DNA from: Porphyra umbilicalis
Lineage: Eukaryota > Rhodophyta > Bangiophyceae > Bangiales > Bangiaceae
DNA: 64,000 nt
Assembly: GCA_002049455.2 (NCBI GenBank)
Contig: KV918945.1
Span: 89,169 to 153,168, forward strand
Direction of reading: 5' to 3'
The translations under genes were made by a program, and so were the position numbers. This document shows positions 53,466 to 63,199 of the stretch, in pieces; the first letter of the stretch is position 1; each line of letters starts with the position of its first letter. The notes under the pieces are model-generated. The model was given only the letters and a program-made list of their open reading frames with translations, did no database searches and had not been told where the DNA came from.

Positions 53466-56400
53466 ATGACGAGCCCGGTTGAGACCACCGAGTACCGGGT
53501 CGAGAAACTTGACAATGACTACGCGACCTGGGCAGTGCTGTTCCAGGCGAGCCTGGAGGACAAGGAGCTGTGGGAGGCGATCGCCGACCCGCAGCCCAAC
53601 GCAGACACCGATCCGACGGCGGCTGCCACGTGGGCCAAGAAGGACCGACGCGCGTTCGGGCGCCTCAAGATGAGCGTGGCGCTGCACCACCTCCCGACGG
53701 TGCAGGCGTGCACCAGCGCCAGGGAGGCGTGGTACGCGCTGGCAAGCGTGTTCACGGCCAAGATGAACGCCCGGCGACTGCAGCTGACGCAGGAGTTCGC
53801 GCTGCTCAAGATCAAGCCGGGCGAGGACCTGCTCGCCTACTCGGGGCGGGCGAAAAAGCTGCAGCTGGAGATGGCGGCAACCGGGCACCCGTATGACGAC
53901 AACACCGTGCTCATCCATTTCCTCAGTGGGCTCGGCGACGAGTACAAGATGGAGAAAAAGATGCTCACCAACCGGAGCACCGCGATGCAGTGGGACGAGG
54001 TGATGCCGATGCTTTATCCCGTGGAAAACGAGAACAAGACGGACGCAGCCCTCACGGAAGGCCCGTCCGTCGGCGCCTACATCGCCCGGCGCGACGGCAA
54101 GTGGCCCCGTGACACGCCCATGCCGAAGGAAGAGCGCCGCCGTCGCGTCGTCTGCTGGACGTGTGGCATGAGGGGCCACAACCAGCGGGAGTGCACCAAG
54201 GGCGGCAGCGACCGCCCGGGCATTCGTGGGGGCCCGTCGGCCGCCTTCATGGCGGTCGACAAGCCGGCGATTGGCACGCGGCTGCCGTACACGGACAAAG
54301 AGGTGGTCGGGGGAGTGTCCGACGCAGACCCCGCCCATCCCGCTGCCCGTGCGGCGGTGTCGGCGTCGGTTGTTGGGACAAGCGCCGCCACCCCGTCGGG
54401 TACGACGTGGATGATCGACTCAGGGGCAACCAATCATATGCACACTCGCCGCGTCGGCTTTAACGCCTACGACCCGATCGCTTCCACGGTGACCATCGCG
54501 AACGGCCACTCGGTGCCCTCGCCCGGGCACAGGTCGGTCAACCTGTCGACCTCCCTCGGGGGGACTATGTCACTCGGCCATGCATTGTACGTGCCGCACA
54601 TCACTGCAAACCTGCTGTCGGTACGTGCGATGGCCAAGCGCGGCAAGGTCACGTTCGAGGGCGACACGGTCACCATTGAGCAGAACGGGCGGATCGTGGG
54701 GAAGGAGCGCGTGGATTCAATTGAACAGTACATCTTCAAGGGAAACACCACCGAGACCGTGGCCCTCTCGGCGCAGCAGTTGGCAACCAAGGTGGACGCG
54801 GCCGTGGCCTACGGCCGCGCCGGTGACGTCGGGCATCTGTGGCACCGACGCCTTGGCCACCTAGGCCTCGCCAACGTGCTCAAAGTCGCGAAGCTTGTCA
54901 CCGGGATGACCCTCAAGTCGTCCGAAGTGGCGGCGACAGAGGGCGCCCCCTGTGTGCCCTGCGTGCAGGCTCGGCTGGTCCACAGCCCGCACGGGGACGA
55001 CTCGTCCGACACCACCAAGTTGCAGAAGCTGCACGTTGACGTTGTTGGGCCGCTGGACCCGTCCGAGGGGGGCGTCGTTCACTTCATGTCGGCGCTGGAC
55101 GACTGCACGGAGATGGGATTTGCTACCCCCATCAAGACGAAGGCCGAGGCGGGCCCGGCGCTCCGGGTGTGGGTCACCCACTTGGAGAAGCAGACGGGCC
55201 TGAAGGTCAAGATTATCCGTTGCGACGGAGCCGGGGAGCTCGTCGGCAGTGCCTCCATGGTCAAATTCTTCAACGACACAGGGATCAAAGCCGAGACGAC
55301 CCCGCCCTACAACCCCCAAATGAACGGCAAAGCGGAGCGCCTGAACCGGACCATCATGGAGCGCCTGCGGGCGGTGCTGTTGGAGTACAAGCTCCCAAAG
55401 TCGCTGTGGGCGGAGCTGCTCATGGCTCTCTTCTTCTTACGCAACCGCTCGCCCACCGCTGACGGCTCCGCGACTCCCTACGAGCGCTTCTACGGCAAGA
55501 AGCCTGACGTCTCCCACCTCCGCGTGCTGGGGAGCCCTGCCTACGCCCTGAAGCCGGCCAAAACGTACAACAAGCTCGAGGCCAAGACACTGCTCGGCAC
55601 CATTGTCGGGTACGCAGCCGGTGGCCACGCGCTCCGTATCAAGTCGGCCACGACGGGCCACATCCTGATCCGGCGCGACGTGACCGCCGACGAGACGGTG
55701 CCCGCCACGCCCGTGCATCTCAGCGCGCTGCCCGTCTCTCTCTTCTTGCCCGACGGCTGGTCGGTCGACACCCCGACGGCCATCGCCTGCGGGGATGACG
55801 GGGGCGATCGGGACGTACCGGACACCATCACGGCCGATGACACGAACGTGCCCACCGGCCCGCCGGTGCCCCCGGCACCGGCCGGCCATGGCTACAACCT
55901 ACGCCACCACGGCGCGTCGGCCATGGCTGTCAAGGCCCCCCCGTCGCCGGCTGCGCTCGTCCCCATGACGGTCCCCGCGGCCGTCAGCCGCCCCGACTGG
56001 TGTGCCACACCGCCCAAGACCCGCGCCGAGGCGCTTGCCCGCCCCGACGCCTACCTGTGGCAGCAGGCGATGGACGATGAGATGGCCTCCCTGCGCGCCG
56101 CCCACGCGTGGGTGCTACTGGACCTGCCCGCCAGTGCCACCGTCACGGGAGGCCGTTGGGTGTTTGACTACAAACGCGATGCCATCGGCACAGTGTCGCG
56201 CTGCAAGGCACGGTATGTGGCGCAAGGTTACACCCAACGGGCCGGCGTGGACTACAACGACGTGTGGGCACCATGCCCGGCGCGTGCGACCGTACGCGCG
56301 GTCATGGCGCTGGTCGCGGCCAACGACTTAAAGCTACACGTCATCGACATCAAAACGGCTTATCTCAACGCCCCAATGGACGTGGACGTGTATGTGCAGC

Positions 56401-57578
56401 AGCCTGAGGGCTATGAGGAGGGCCCAGCGGGTACGGTCGCCCGCCTACTGCACGCCCTCTCCGGCTGCAAGCAGGCGGGGCGGCTGTGGGGAAACCACTG
56501 CCACGGGACGCTCACGGCCATCGGTGCCGCCCGCTCGACGGCCGACCCAACGATGTACGTCTGGCAGCACCCTTTCCACGGCCCGATCATCATCCTCGTG
56601 CATGTGGACGATATGGCCATCACAGCCAAGACGTTGGCGGGCGTGACGACGGCCAAGGAGGTTGTGCTGTCCGCGTACAAGGGGCGCGACCTCGGGGCCT
56701 CCGACACCTTCCTCGGTATGCGGGTCGACCGCGACCGCACGGCGGGCACGCTGACGCTCAGTTGCCCTGGCGTCACTACGGCGCTGTTGGAGCAGTTTGG
56801 GATGGATGCAGCACGACCCAACAAGCTGCCGATGCCGGCCAAGACGACTTTGACGCGGACGGGGGAGCAGCCGCTGGCTAATAGCACGCGGTACTCGGAG
56901 TTGGTTGGTAGCATCCTCTACCTGTCCACCACCACCCGGCCCGACATTGCGTACGCAGCCGGCTTATTGGCGCGCTACATGAATGACCCCGAAGAGCAGC
57001 ACTGGACGGCGGCCAAGGGTGTTCTCCGCTACCTCGCGGCTACGGCCGACTGGGGGCTACGCTACGGGGCCACCGAGGGGCTGGTTAGCGCGGTGGACGC
57101 CGACCTCGGAGGCTGCCCCGAGACGCGACGGTCTACCACCGGCTGGGTGTTCACCTGAAATGGAGCGGCCTTCTCCTGGGGGAGCAAGCGGCAGGCCACC
57201 GTGTCCTCCTCTACCGCGGAAGCCGAGTACGTGGCGGCCGCGGCGGCTACCCGGGAGGCCCTGTGGGTGCGCAAGCTGATGGTCGACCTGGGCCAGCCGG
57301 CCGACACCGTCAACATGGCGGAGGACAACCAGGCCAGCCTCTCCCTTCTCGCCAACCCGGAGACCACCGGGAGGGCCAAACACATCGACATCGCGCACCA
57401 CATGGTGCGGGTGCGCGTCGCCATGGGGGAGGTCAAGTTCACCTACACGCCGAGTGCGGAGGTGCTGGCCGACGGGATGACCAAGGCGTTGCCCAACCCC
57501 GCCTTTGGCAACTTCCGCTCACGTCTGGGCATGCGCACGACGGGGGCGACGGCATCCGAGGATTGGGCGGCGGTGTGA
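53466..57578 (+). pseudogene. CopC gag-pol polyprotein, single in-frame TGA
   Basis: ATG 53466 (MTSPVETTEYRVEKLDNDY) opens a frame of about 1370 codons. Gag with CCHC knuckle CWTCGMRGHNQREC (about 54153-54194). Protease WMIDSGATNHM. Integrase zinc region HRRLGHLG...CVPC; core VDVVGP, IRCDGAGE and NGKAERLNRT. RT: VIDIKTAYLNAPMD, SGCKQAGRLW and HVDD instead of the usual YVDD. RNase H: VDADLGGCPETRRST, STAEAEYVAAAAATRE, EDNQASLSLL. The only lesion is TGA at 57156-57158 in the RNase H (after TGWVFT); the frame then continues to TGA at 57576-57578. The stop removes most of RNase H, so this copy is probably inactive unless the codon is read through. Confidence 0.93.
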
Positions 57579-57702
57579 GTGGGGTGGCGCCACCAGTCGC
57601 ACGGGCGACGCGCGGGTGGGAGCGGGGGCACGCGGGTGCGAGCACCGCGGTGCCTTTGTGACGGTGGCATGGCCAGCCGAGATGGCCACGGTCGGGGGGG
57701 AG

Positions 57703-57991
57703 TGTTGACAGCCGCGTTCCGGCCGTGCCCAACGGCGGCGCGTGCCACCGACGGGTGCCGGAGCCGACGGGGAGATTGCGCGCGCCGGGATTGCGTGGGT
57801 GATTTGTGACTGCGTGCCGGAGTGAATTGCGTGTGGGCGCGAGGGAATTGTGATGAGTGTCGGCGCGGGCCCGCGATTGGTGATGGGAGATTCCCTGACG
57901 GCCCGCTGGACCTTCGGGGGCGGGGATGTATAGGGTGGGCGTGGCGCAGCGACGACCACCCGTAAAGGACCGCAACGTGCATGACTTGACA
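57703..57991 (+). repeat. CopC 3' LTR
   Basis: 289 bp, nearly identical to the 5' LTR, followed by CCCGT and the rest of MITE-a. Confidence 0.94.
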
Positions 57992-58141
57992 CCCGTGCCG
58001 TGATGTGTCAGTCTTCCAGAAAACGCGCATGTCTCATTTTTGGGACACGCACCATAAAAGCGCCCAAATCGCGCCCTATTAGCGCCCTATCTGCGCCCCT
58101 TATGAGCGCCCCAAGGCTCACATAACAACCCTACTGGGAGT

Positions 58142-58436
58142 CCATTAAATGTGTCCAAGAATCCCGACGACATGCCACGAACCAACTAGTGAAAGCACTT
58201 ATAATTAAGTTCTCCCTTAAATGACATGTGACCAACATGCCTGTACAGTCTGCTCACCGATTTTTTGTGGTCCCTCTTGACATACGTAACGGTGGCTAAC
58301 ATTCTGGCTGGCTGGCTGGCTGGCTGTCTTAATTTGCGTTCGTGAACCCCCCTATCCATGATAGTTGTCGAACCAAACGAGCTGTGCTGGGGTCGTGGCC
58401 CGACCCGCAGGGCCACCCGGGCCGGCCCTCCTATTC
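58142..58436. other. Spacer between the two hAT-like elements with a CTGG microsatellite
   Basis: AT-richer DNA without a gene. (CTGG) repeated about six times at 58304-58326. The final eight bases (58437-58444, CTTCCCGG) are the hAT2 target duplication. Confidence 0.6.
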
Positions 58437-58594
58437 CTTCCCGGTAGGGTTGTGCAACACGCCCAAGGCGTGTTCACGGACACGCCCAGGGCGTGTTTTA
58501 TCACGTGTTTAGGGCGTGTCACGCCAGCACGCCTGCCCAAACATAAGGCGTGTTTTAGGCGTGTTTAATTACAGGTTCATGTGCACTTATTAGG

Positions 58595-59153
58595 TTGGTT
58601 GCAGTGAGGTGGTCGTGTAAGGATTGCAACCGATTCGACCCCCACCGATTGACCGACATGAACAAGGTGGTGCTGCAAATGCGAGCTGCGCTGGCCAAAG
58701 AGGCGGCGCCGCGCCAGACGGTGTCACCGGGGTCCCGCATGGGCGATTTTGGTCAAGATGCCGGCGGAATGGTGGACCCCATGATGACTACGAGGACGAG
58801 TGGAGCCCCCCCCCGCTGCCGACAACGAGAACGACGCTGACGCGGGTGCGGTCGCAGGCCTGGCATCCGACGCCAGAAGCATACCGCAAGAGTTAAACGA
58901 GGTGTCCCAGGCATGCCGCGAGCGGGGAGAGGCGACAGCGAACGACGAAGCGTCGGAAGTCAACGACGCCAGCCAGCCGCCTCGCCTCCGAGAGTCTGAT
59001 CTTGTGAGCATTTGCGAGGCTTCCGTGGCGCGGAGCGTCGGCACGGAGGGTGTCGCTGCTGCGGTGGGTGGGGCGTCGAGCGCGGCAGGCAGCGGCCGCG
59101 GTCCTCGTCAGACCAACGTGCTGCTCAAGGATGTGTTTGACACGACGTGGTAA
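58595..59153 (+). pseudogene. Possible protein fragment inside hAT2
   Basis: Two plus-strand frames join across a run of nine C residues near 58808: the first contains CKDCNRFDPHRLTDMNKVV, the second an acidic Ala-rich stretch ending LLKDVFDTTW and a stop at 59153. Composition is protein-like, but I recognise no domain. It might be a remnant of a transposase tail or captured coding sequence. Confidence 0.3.
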
Positions 59154-59194
59154 GATTGTGTATCGTATGGAGCGGTTTGGGCAGAGCACTGGTA

Positions 59195-61833
59195 TGGTGC
59201 GTGTCCCAAAAATGAGACATGCGCGTTTTCTGAAGGACTGATTAAAGAGGGCGCAAGCGCAACGAACAGCCGCGGCAAGTATGCAAAGAGACAACCCACT
59301 GAGAGAGGCCGCATATTGAATAAGACAAGTACTGTCATGGTCTGCCACAACACGGCACAGGCCCACCAGATGACACACGCCTTCTCCGTCTTCTTCCTCA
59401 CTGAATACAAAGCTTGGCAGTGGCCGCCGTCCCCACAGCAGCCACTGCCGTCACTAAAAAGCAGCGGGGCAGCCGCGCCATCGCGCGCAAACAGCCGGCA
59501 ACAACATCACTGCCGCGTACTCGCGGCGTAGGTGCCGACTGCGCATACGCAGGGCGCACCAACGGGTCGACAGCGGGCGGAGTCGACGCGCCACCCCTCC
59601 CGTTTCCACGTGATACCACCCGCGTGGCAATCCAGAAAAGCCCCTTACCCCCTACATCGGCACGGCGACGAGCAGCAGCGCCGACCGCGACGCCGCTCCC
59701 CGAGCGACCCGCCGTTGTCGACGCACGCTTGCGCCCGCGACGGTGGCGGCCCGCCGCTGCTGTCCATCCCCGCTCCCCCCCCCCCCCCGCCGACGAAACT
59801 GAGCGGCGGGGTGACGACGACCCCAAACTTGACTGCGTACAGCAACCCCCCCGACGCCGTCCTCCCCGCCACTCGGTGCCCGTCGGGCGACACGTGCACC
59901 GCGTCGGCATAGCCGGCGGCGGTGGCGGCGCTGTGAACCCTAACTGGTGTTGGATCAATTAGGCAGTTTGAGAGATTGTGGGAGCCACAATACTTTTATG
60001 AACACCCCCTGAAGGGGCACTGAGCCCCGCTTTTCACCACAATTTTTGTGATCGCATGTTGCACCGCCCATTGACTGGCAAGCTTTACACTGCCAGGCGC
60101 TCCTCCATGTCAAGAAAAACAACCTTTGCTCACCCGTTGGCGTCCCTCTCGGCGACGGGCTGGGGCACCCACTGTGCCAACCCCCCACCACCTCAACCGC
60201 CGACGTCGCCGCCACCGCCTTCGGACAAGAGGGGGTTGAGCCGCCGCAGAGCGCGCAGGGTGGTGGCGGGGTTGGGTCGGGGCAGCCGCCCAGTCCGCCG
60301 CCGACGGCGGCGCCACCGCCGGCCGAGAGGGGGGATGTCGACCGCCGCCGCCGCGCGTCGCCGGCGGTCGCCGCCCCCGGCGAGGCGGTCGTGGCCGGCT
60401 CTGATGGCAGCGCCGTCGGGTCACCGCCGCGAGTGGCGGTGGCGGCGGGGGTGGCCGCCGGCGGGCCCGCAGAGGCCGGAGCGACCGCCGCCCCCGCCGC
60501 TCCGTCCGCGGCGACGGCACTCTGATTGTTCCGCCGGTGCTCAGGCCGTCGCCGGCAGAGCGTCCTTCGCGACCGCCGCCGCTGGCGTCGGCCGCCGCCG
60601 CCGCCGACCGCCGCCAGCGTCGACAGCCGCCGCCGCCGCCGCCGCCACAGCTCCACCCCTGCCGCGGTGGTGGTGCGACCACCCGCGCCCACTGGCGACG
60701 CCGCAGCGGGGACGGTTGGTGCCGCGAGGAGGGGGTGGCGCAGCCACCGCTTGCCGCACCGACGGCGGGCGAACGCGCCACGACGGCAACACCAGGTGTT
60801 CGCGCCCACACGCCATCCCGCACGCGCGGAGACGGCAGCAACGCCACGCTCGCCGAAGTGGCCATCGTTTCCATCAGTCGGCTTCGTCGCCTCGGCCGCG
60901 GCGGCGGCGGCCGCCGCCGCCACCGTGTCGCGCCCACACCTTGGCGAACGTCGGCGGTAGAAAGGCAGGGCCGAGCCCAACCCATCCCCTCTTCACAGTC
61001 TGACCGCCCCGGACAACCCTGACGGTGTAACATGTACCCTTGAGTCTCTGTCGTGCTACCGCAGACACGTTACACAAGCGCACCAAAGAACAGCACAACG
61101 AATGTAAGTAGCACAGGATACTTACACACTTACGTGGCACTTGATCTCACATTTGAAAGAGCAAGGACAATCTTTGAATGTCTCCAGACAGGTGATGGTG
61201 AACGACAGGCGGTTTTGGCCATTCTGACTAGTACAGCCGAGTGCCTCGGCTGGACATCACTGCACGGGGGCAGGTGGGGTGGGGTACGAGAAAATTCTCG
61301 ACTGGCCTCCATGGAAAGAGCCCCTCCCGACGCGTTCTTGGCTGACAACTCCTTAGTACCCGCCTGTGGGCACTGTTCTGTGGACCTCTCAGATAGCCCC
61401 GATCTTGGAGCCAGTCTTTTTCAGGTTCTTGGGGTTACAGGTTTGCAACGCCAAAGCTCATGTGCTAACTGGAGCTTCGATGAGGGGTGTCCCAAATCGT
61501 GTTTTCTTCACAGGGGGCTACATGGGGGTCTTTTTCACGTTTTTATTGGTAAGGTCGTGCCCTCTTCTTCGTGCACGAACTGTCAGCACATGCCTGCTCT
61601 AGTATCCGTGCATTTGATTGGGGCGCGTGGTCGTCACCTGTCGAAACTGCAATAAATGACACCATACCCCATGACACGTCAGGAGGTGCCGCCTCCGCTA
61701 ACACTGTCAGGGGCCGTTCTGGAAGCACAGTGGGACCGAGTGGGTCACATTACATTATCGGACCGTTGCAGAAGGCCAGTGGGCCGAGAAAAAAAGAAAA
61801 AACCGCGATGTCTCATTTTTGGGACACGCACCA
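59195..61833. mobile_element. MITE-c: TA-flanked TIR element carrying about 2 kb of foreign DNA
   Basis: Same TIR as MITE-a/b at 59195-59220 and inverted at 61808-61833, with TA outside (59193-59194 and 61834-61835). In reversed orientation, 59195-59241 and about 61253-61833 reproduce the whole 628-bp MITE. The 2.0 kb between them (59242-61252) has no counterpart in MITE-a/b and includes a very GC-rich core. It resembles a Pack-type element with captured sequence, although a later insertion cannot be excluded. Confidence 0.8.
59242..61252. other. GC-rich cargo within MITE-c
   Basis: Strongly biased, Pro/Ala/Arg-coding sequence on all frames, so open frames are not evidence of genes. One minus-strand frame has more protein-like segments: HVSPDGHRVAGRTASGGLLY near 59830-59900 and QCKACQSMGGATCDHKNCGE near 60025-60090. 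Neither matches a domain I can name. No splice structure could be established. Confidence 0.45.
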
Positions 61834-62115
61834 TAGGTGCTACTTGGAGTTTTTATGGGTGTTACTGGAGGGCGTGTCGGGCGTGTTCAGTGATTAAGGG
61901 CGTGTTTAGGGCGTGTCTTAACGTGTCACGACCGCACGCCCTTCAAAAAGGGGCGTGTTGCACAACCCTACTCCCCGGGGTGGCTCCTCCCTCGGGGGGG
62001 GACTTCACCTCTCCGACCGCAGCTGACCCGTCAGCTTTGACTAAGTTTCCCAACGGAGACCAACGGTTCTTCAACGGACGGCCCGTTGAAGACAACCTCC
62101 AACTAAACGCGAAAC

Positions 62116-62162
62116 CGTTGGGCTCCGTTGAAGCTCACCGGAGCTCAACGGAGCCCCAACGA
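62116..62162. repeat. Hairpin in a CAACGG-rich segment
   Basis: CGTTGGGCTCCGTTGAAGCTC pairs with GAGCTCAACGGAGCCCCAACG around a short ACCG loop, with one bulge. It sits in 140 bp that carry repeated CAACGG/CCGTTG motifs, reminiscent of the subterminal motif clusters of the hAT-like elements. Confidence 0.65.
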
Positions 62163-62718
62163 ACGCCATTTCCGTTAAGCGTTTCCAGCCCATGGGGGGG
62201 GGTGGGCTCGCGATGGTCGCATGTCGCGTATGATAGACTCGCGATGGTCACATGTCCAACACGATAGAGATGCGGTAAGGCCGCGCTAAGGACCGGATTG
62301 GTGCATTAAAGTAGATCTGACGGAGCCTAAGGACTCCAGGCGATTGCAATGAGAGATCGTGGCAATGGTATTTGGCGTGTCTTTCGAGCACGGGCCCACC
62401 CGAAGACACAGTTGGAAGCGTAGCAGCCGGCCTAATAGCCGCTCGCACGGCTCTCTGATGAGCCATGTGTCCAAGCTGTGAGGGAGGAGCTCGTGTGTGC
62501 CGAGCTATCCACGAGACTTCGGGCCACTAGTCGCTGCAGCACGACACTTGGGCATGCTGACGGGGACAGATGGTGCTCGGATTATCCTACGCGGCTCACT
62601 TCGGCTGGCAAGAAGAGTGGAAGGGACGGCGAACACCGGCATAGTGTTGCTCCACTCGTTCAAAGGAGCCCAGTGTCTACAGTTCAGCAATAGCAATAGA
62701 GCAGGAGACCGACGAAAA

Positions 62719-63199
62719 TCAAACGTCCCATGGATAAGAGACGTTCAAAAAGTAATGCATTGCTAGACGCTCAGCGAGCGGGCTGTCCAGCGCGGCAGGG
62801 GAAGCCCCGAAGTTCTTGCGTTCCATCAGCTGTGCGAGTTCGGGCACGACATGGATCACCCGCCGGACGCGGGCTAACGGCACCACCCGCAGTGCGCAGT
62901 CCGTCTCGACGTCGTGCTTGTGCCGGCGGCGGTCGCAATGTTGGCGTTTACGGCATCCAAGCCAATGAGAGGCCCATACACGCAGCCGGCGAGGCGGGTG
63001 AAAAGAGCTCTGCCGGTGCCGGCGCCGCCGAGGCGGCGATGGTGGCAAGCGCGTCGGCTGTGGACGCCTCCGTTGACGGGGATGCGGCGGTCGCAGCGGC
63101 TGCCTTCTTGCCCCCTTCCCGTACAGAAGAGTTTTCCTCCACAGCAGTCGCACGCATCTTTTCGTTCGCTACTTTTGACATCTTCTGCTTCCACGTCAA
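62719..63199 (-). pseudogene. Weak minus-strand coding candidate
   Basis: A minus-strand frame opens near ATG 63180-63199 (MSKVANEKMRATAVEENSSV, Ala-rich, then AWMP stop). A second frame further along reads HDVETDCALRVVPLARVRRV, continues with LAQLMERKNFGASPAALDSP, and stops at 62719. Joined by a frameshift or intron these could be one small gene or exon. No domain is recognised and the plus strand is also open here, so confidence is low. Confidence 0.25.

Larger units (their letters stand above)
53022..57991 (+). mobile_element. CopC: near-intact young copia element, TSD CCCGT
   Basis: 4,970 bp with 289-bp LTRs (53022-53310 and 57703-57991) that differ at only about three positions by eye. 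Perfect target duplications CCCGT (53017-53021 and 57992-57996) lie in MITE-a. A perfect half-tRNA primer site follows the 5' LTR, and GGGGGGGAG precedes the 3' LTR as PPT. One long gag-pol frame has a single stop. It is the youngest-looking copia element in the window. Confidence 0.96.
51822..58054. mobile_element. MITE-a: TA-flanked TIR element, host of MITE-b and CopC
   Basis: Terminal inverted repeats of about 26 bp (TGGTGCGTGTCCCAAAAATG...; one mismatch on the left) at 51822-51847 and 58029-58054. TA lies outside each end (51820-51821 and 58055-58056), the Tc1/mariner-type target duplication. Removing MITE-b (52106-52733) and CopC with its TSD leaves about 630 bp, matching the length of MITE-b. 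No transposase; non-autonomous. Confidence 0.85.
51322..58133. mobile_element. hAT1: hAT-like element with perfect 8-bp TSD, multiply nested
   Basis: Perfect 19-bp terminal inverted repeats TAGGGTTGTTATGTGAGCC at 51322-51340 and, inverted, 58115-58133. They are flanked by identical 8-bp duplications CTGGGAGT (51314-51321 and 58134-58141). An 8-bp TSD and TAGGG-type ends are hAT hallmarks. Subterminal regions are packed with AGCGCC(C) motifs on both sides (51353-51430, 51780-51820, 58058-58110). No transposase remains; without its insertions it would be about 1.2 kb, so it is a non-autonomous derivative. It contains MITE-a, MITE-b and CopC. Confidence 0.88.
58445..61970. mobile_element. hAT2: second hAT-like element, 8-bp TSD with one mismatch
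   Basis: Perfect 20-bp terminal inverted repeats TAGGGTTGTGCAACACGCCC at 58445-58464 and, inverted, 61951-61970. Flanks CTTCCCGG (58437-58444) and CTCCCCGG (61971-61978) match at 7 of 8 bases. Subterminal blocks carry many GGCGTGT/ACACGCC motifs (58456-58560 and 61870-61960), differing from the AGCGCC motif of hAT1 although both start TAGGGTTGT. No transposase recognised. Contains MITE-c. Confidence 0.85.

Noticed and set aside
3782-57158. Possible reassignment of TGA (several in-frame TGA codons, some at Trp positions)
   Set aside because: Intact GypA pol and CopC pol end in TGA, Trp is otherwise TGG, the CopA TGA replaces Arg (CGA) and TAA/TAG stops also occur. Ordinary point mutation explains them.
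59955-60980. 341-codon minus-strand ORF proposed as a transposase for hAT2
   Set aside because: Ala/Arg/Pro-rich and open in multiple frames; no hAT dimerisation domain, BED finger or catalytic motif can be seen.
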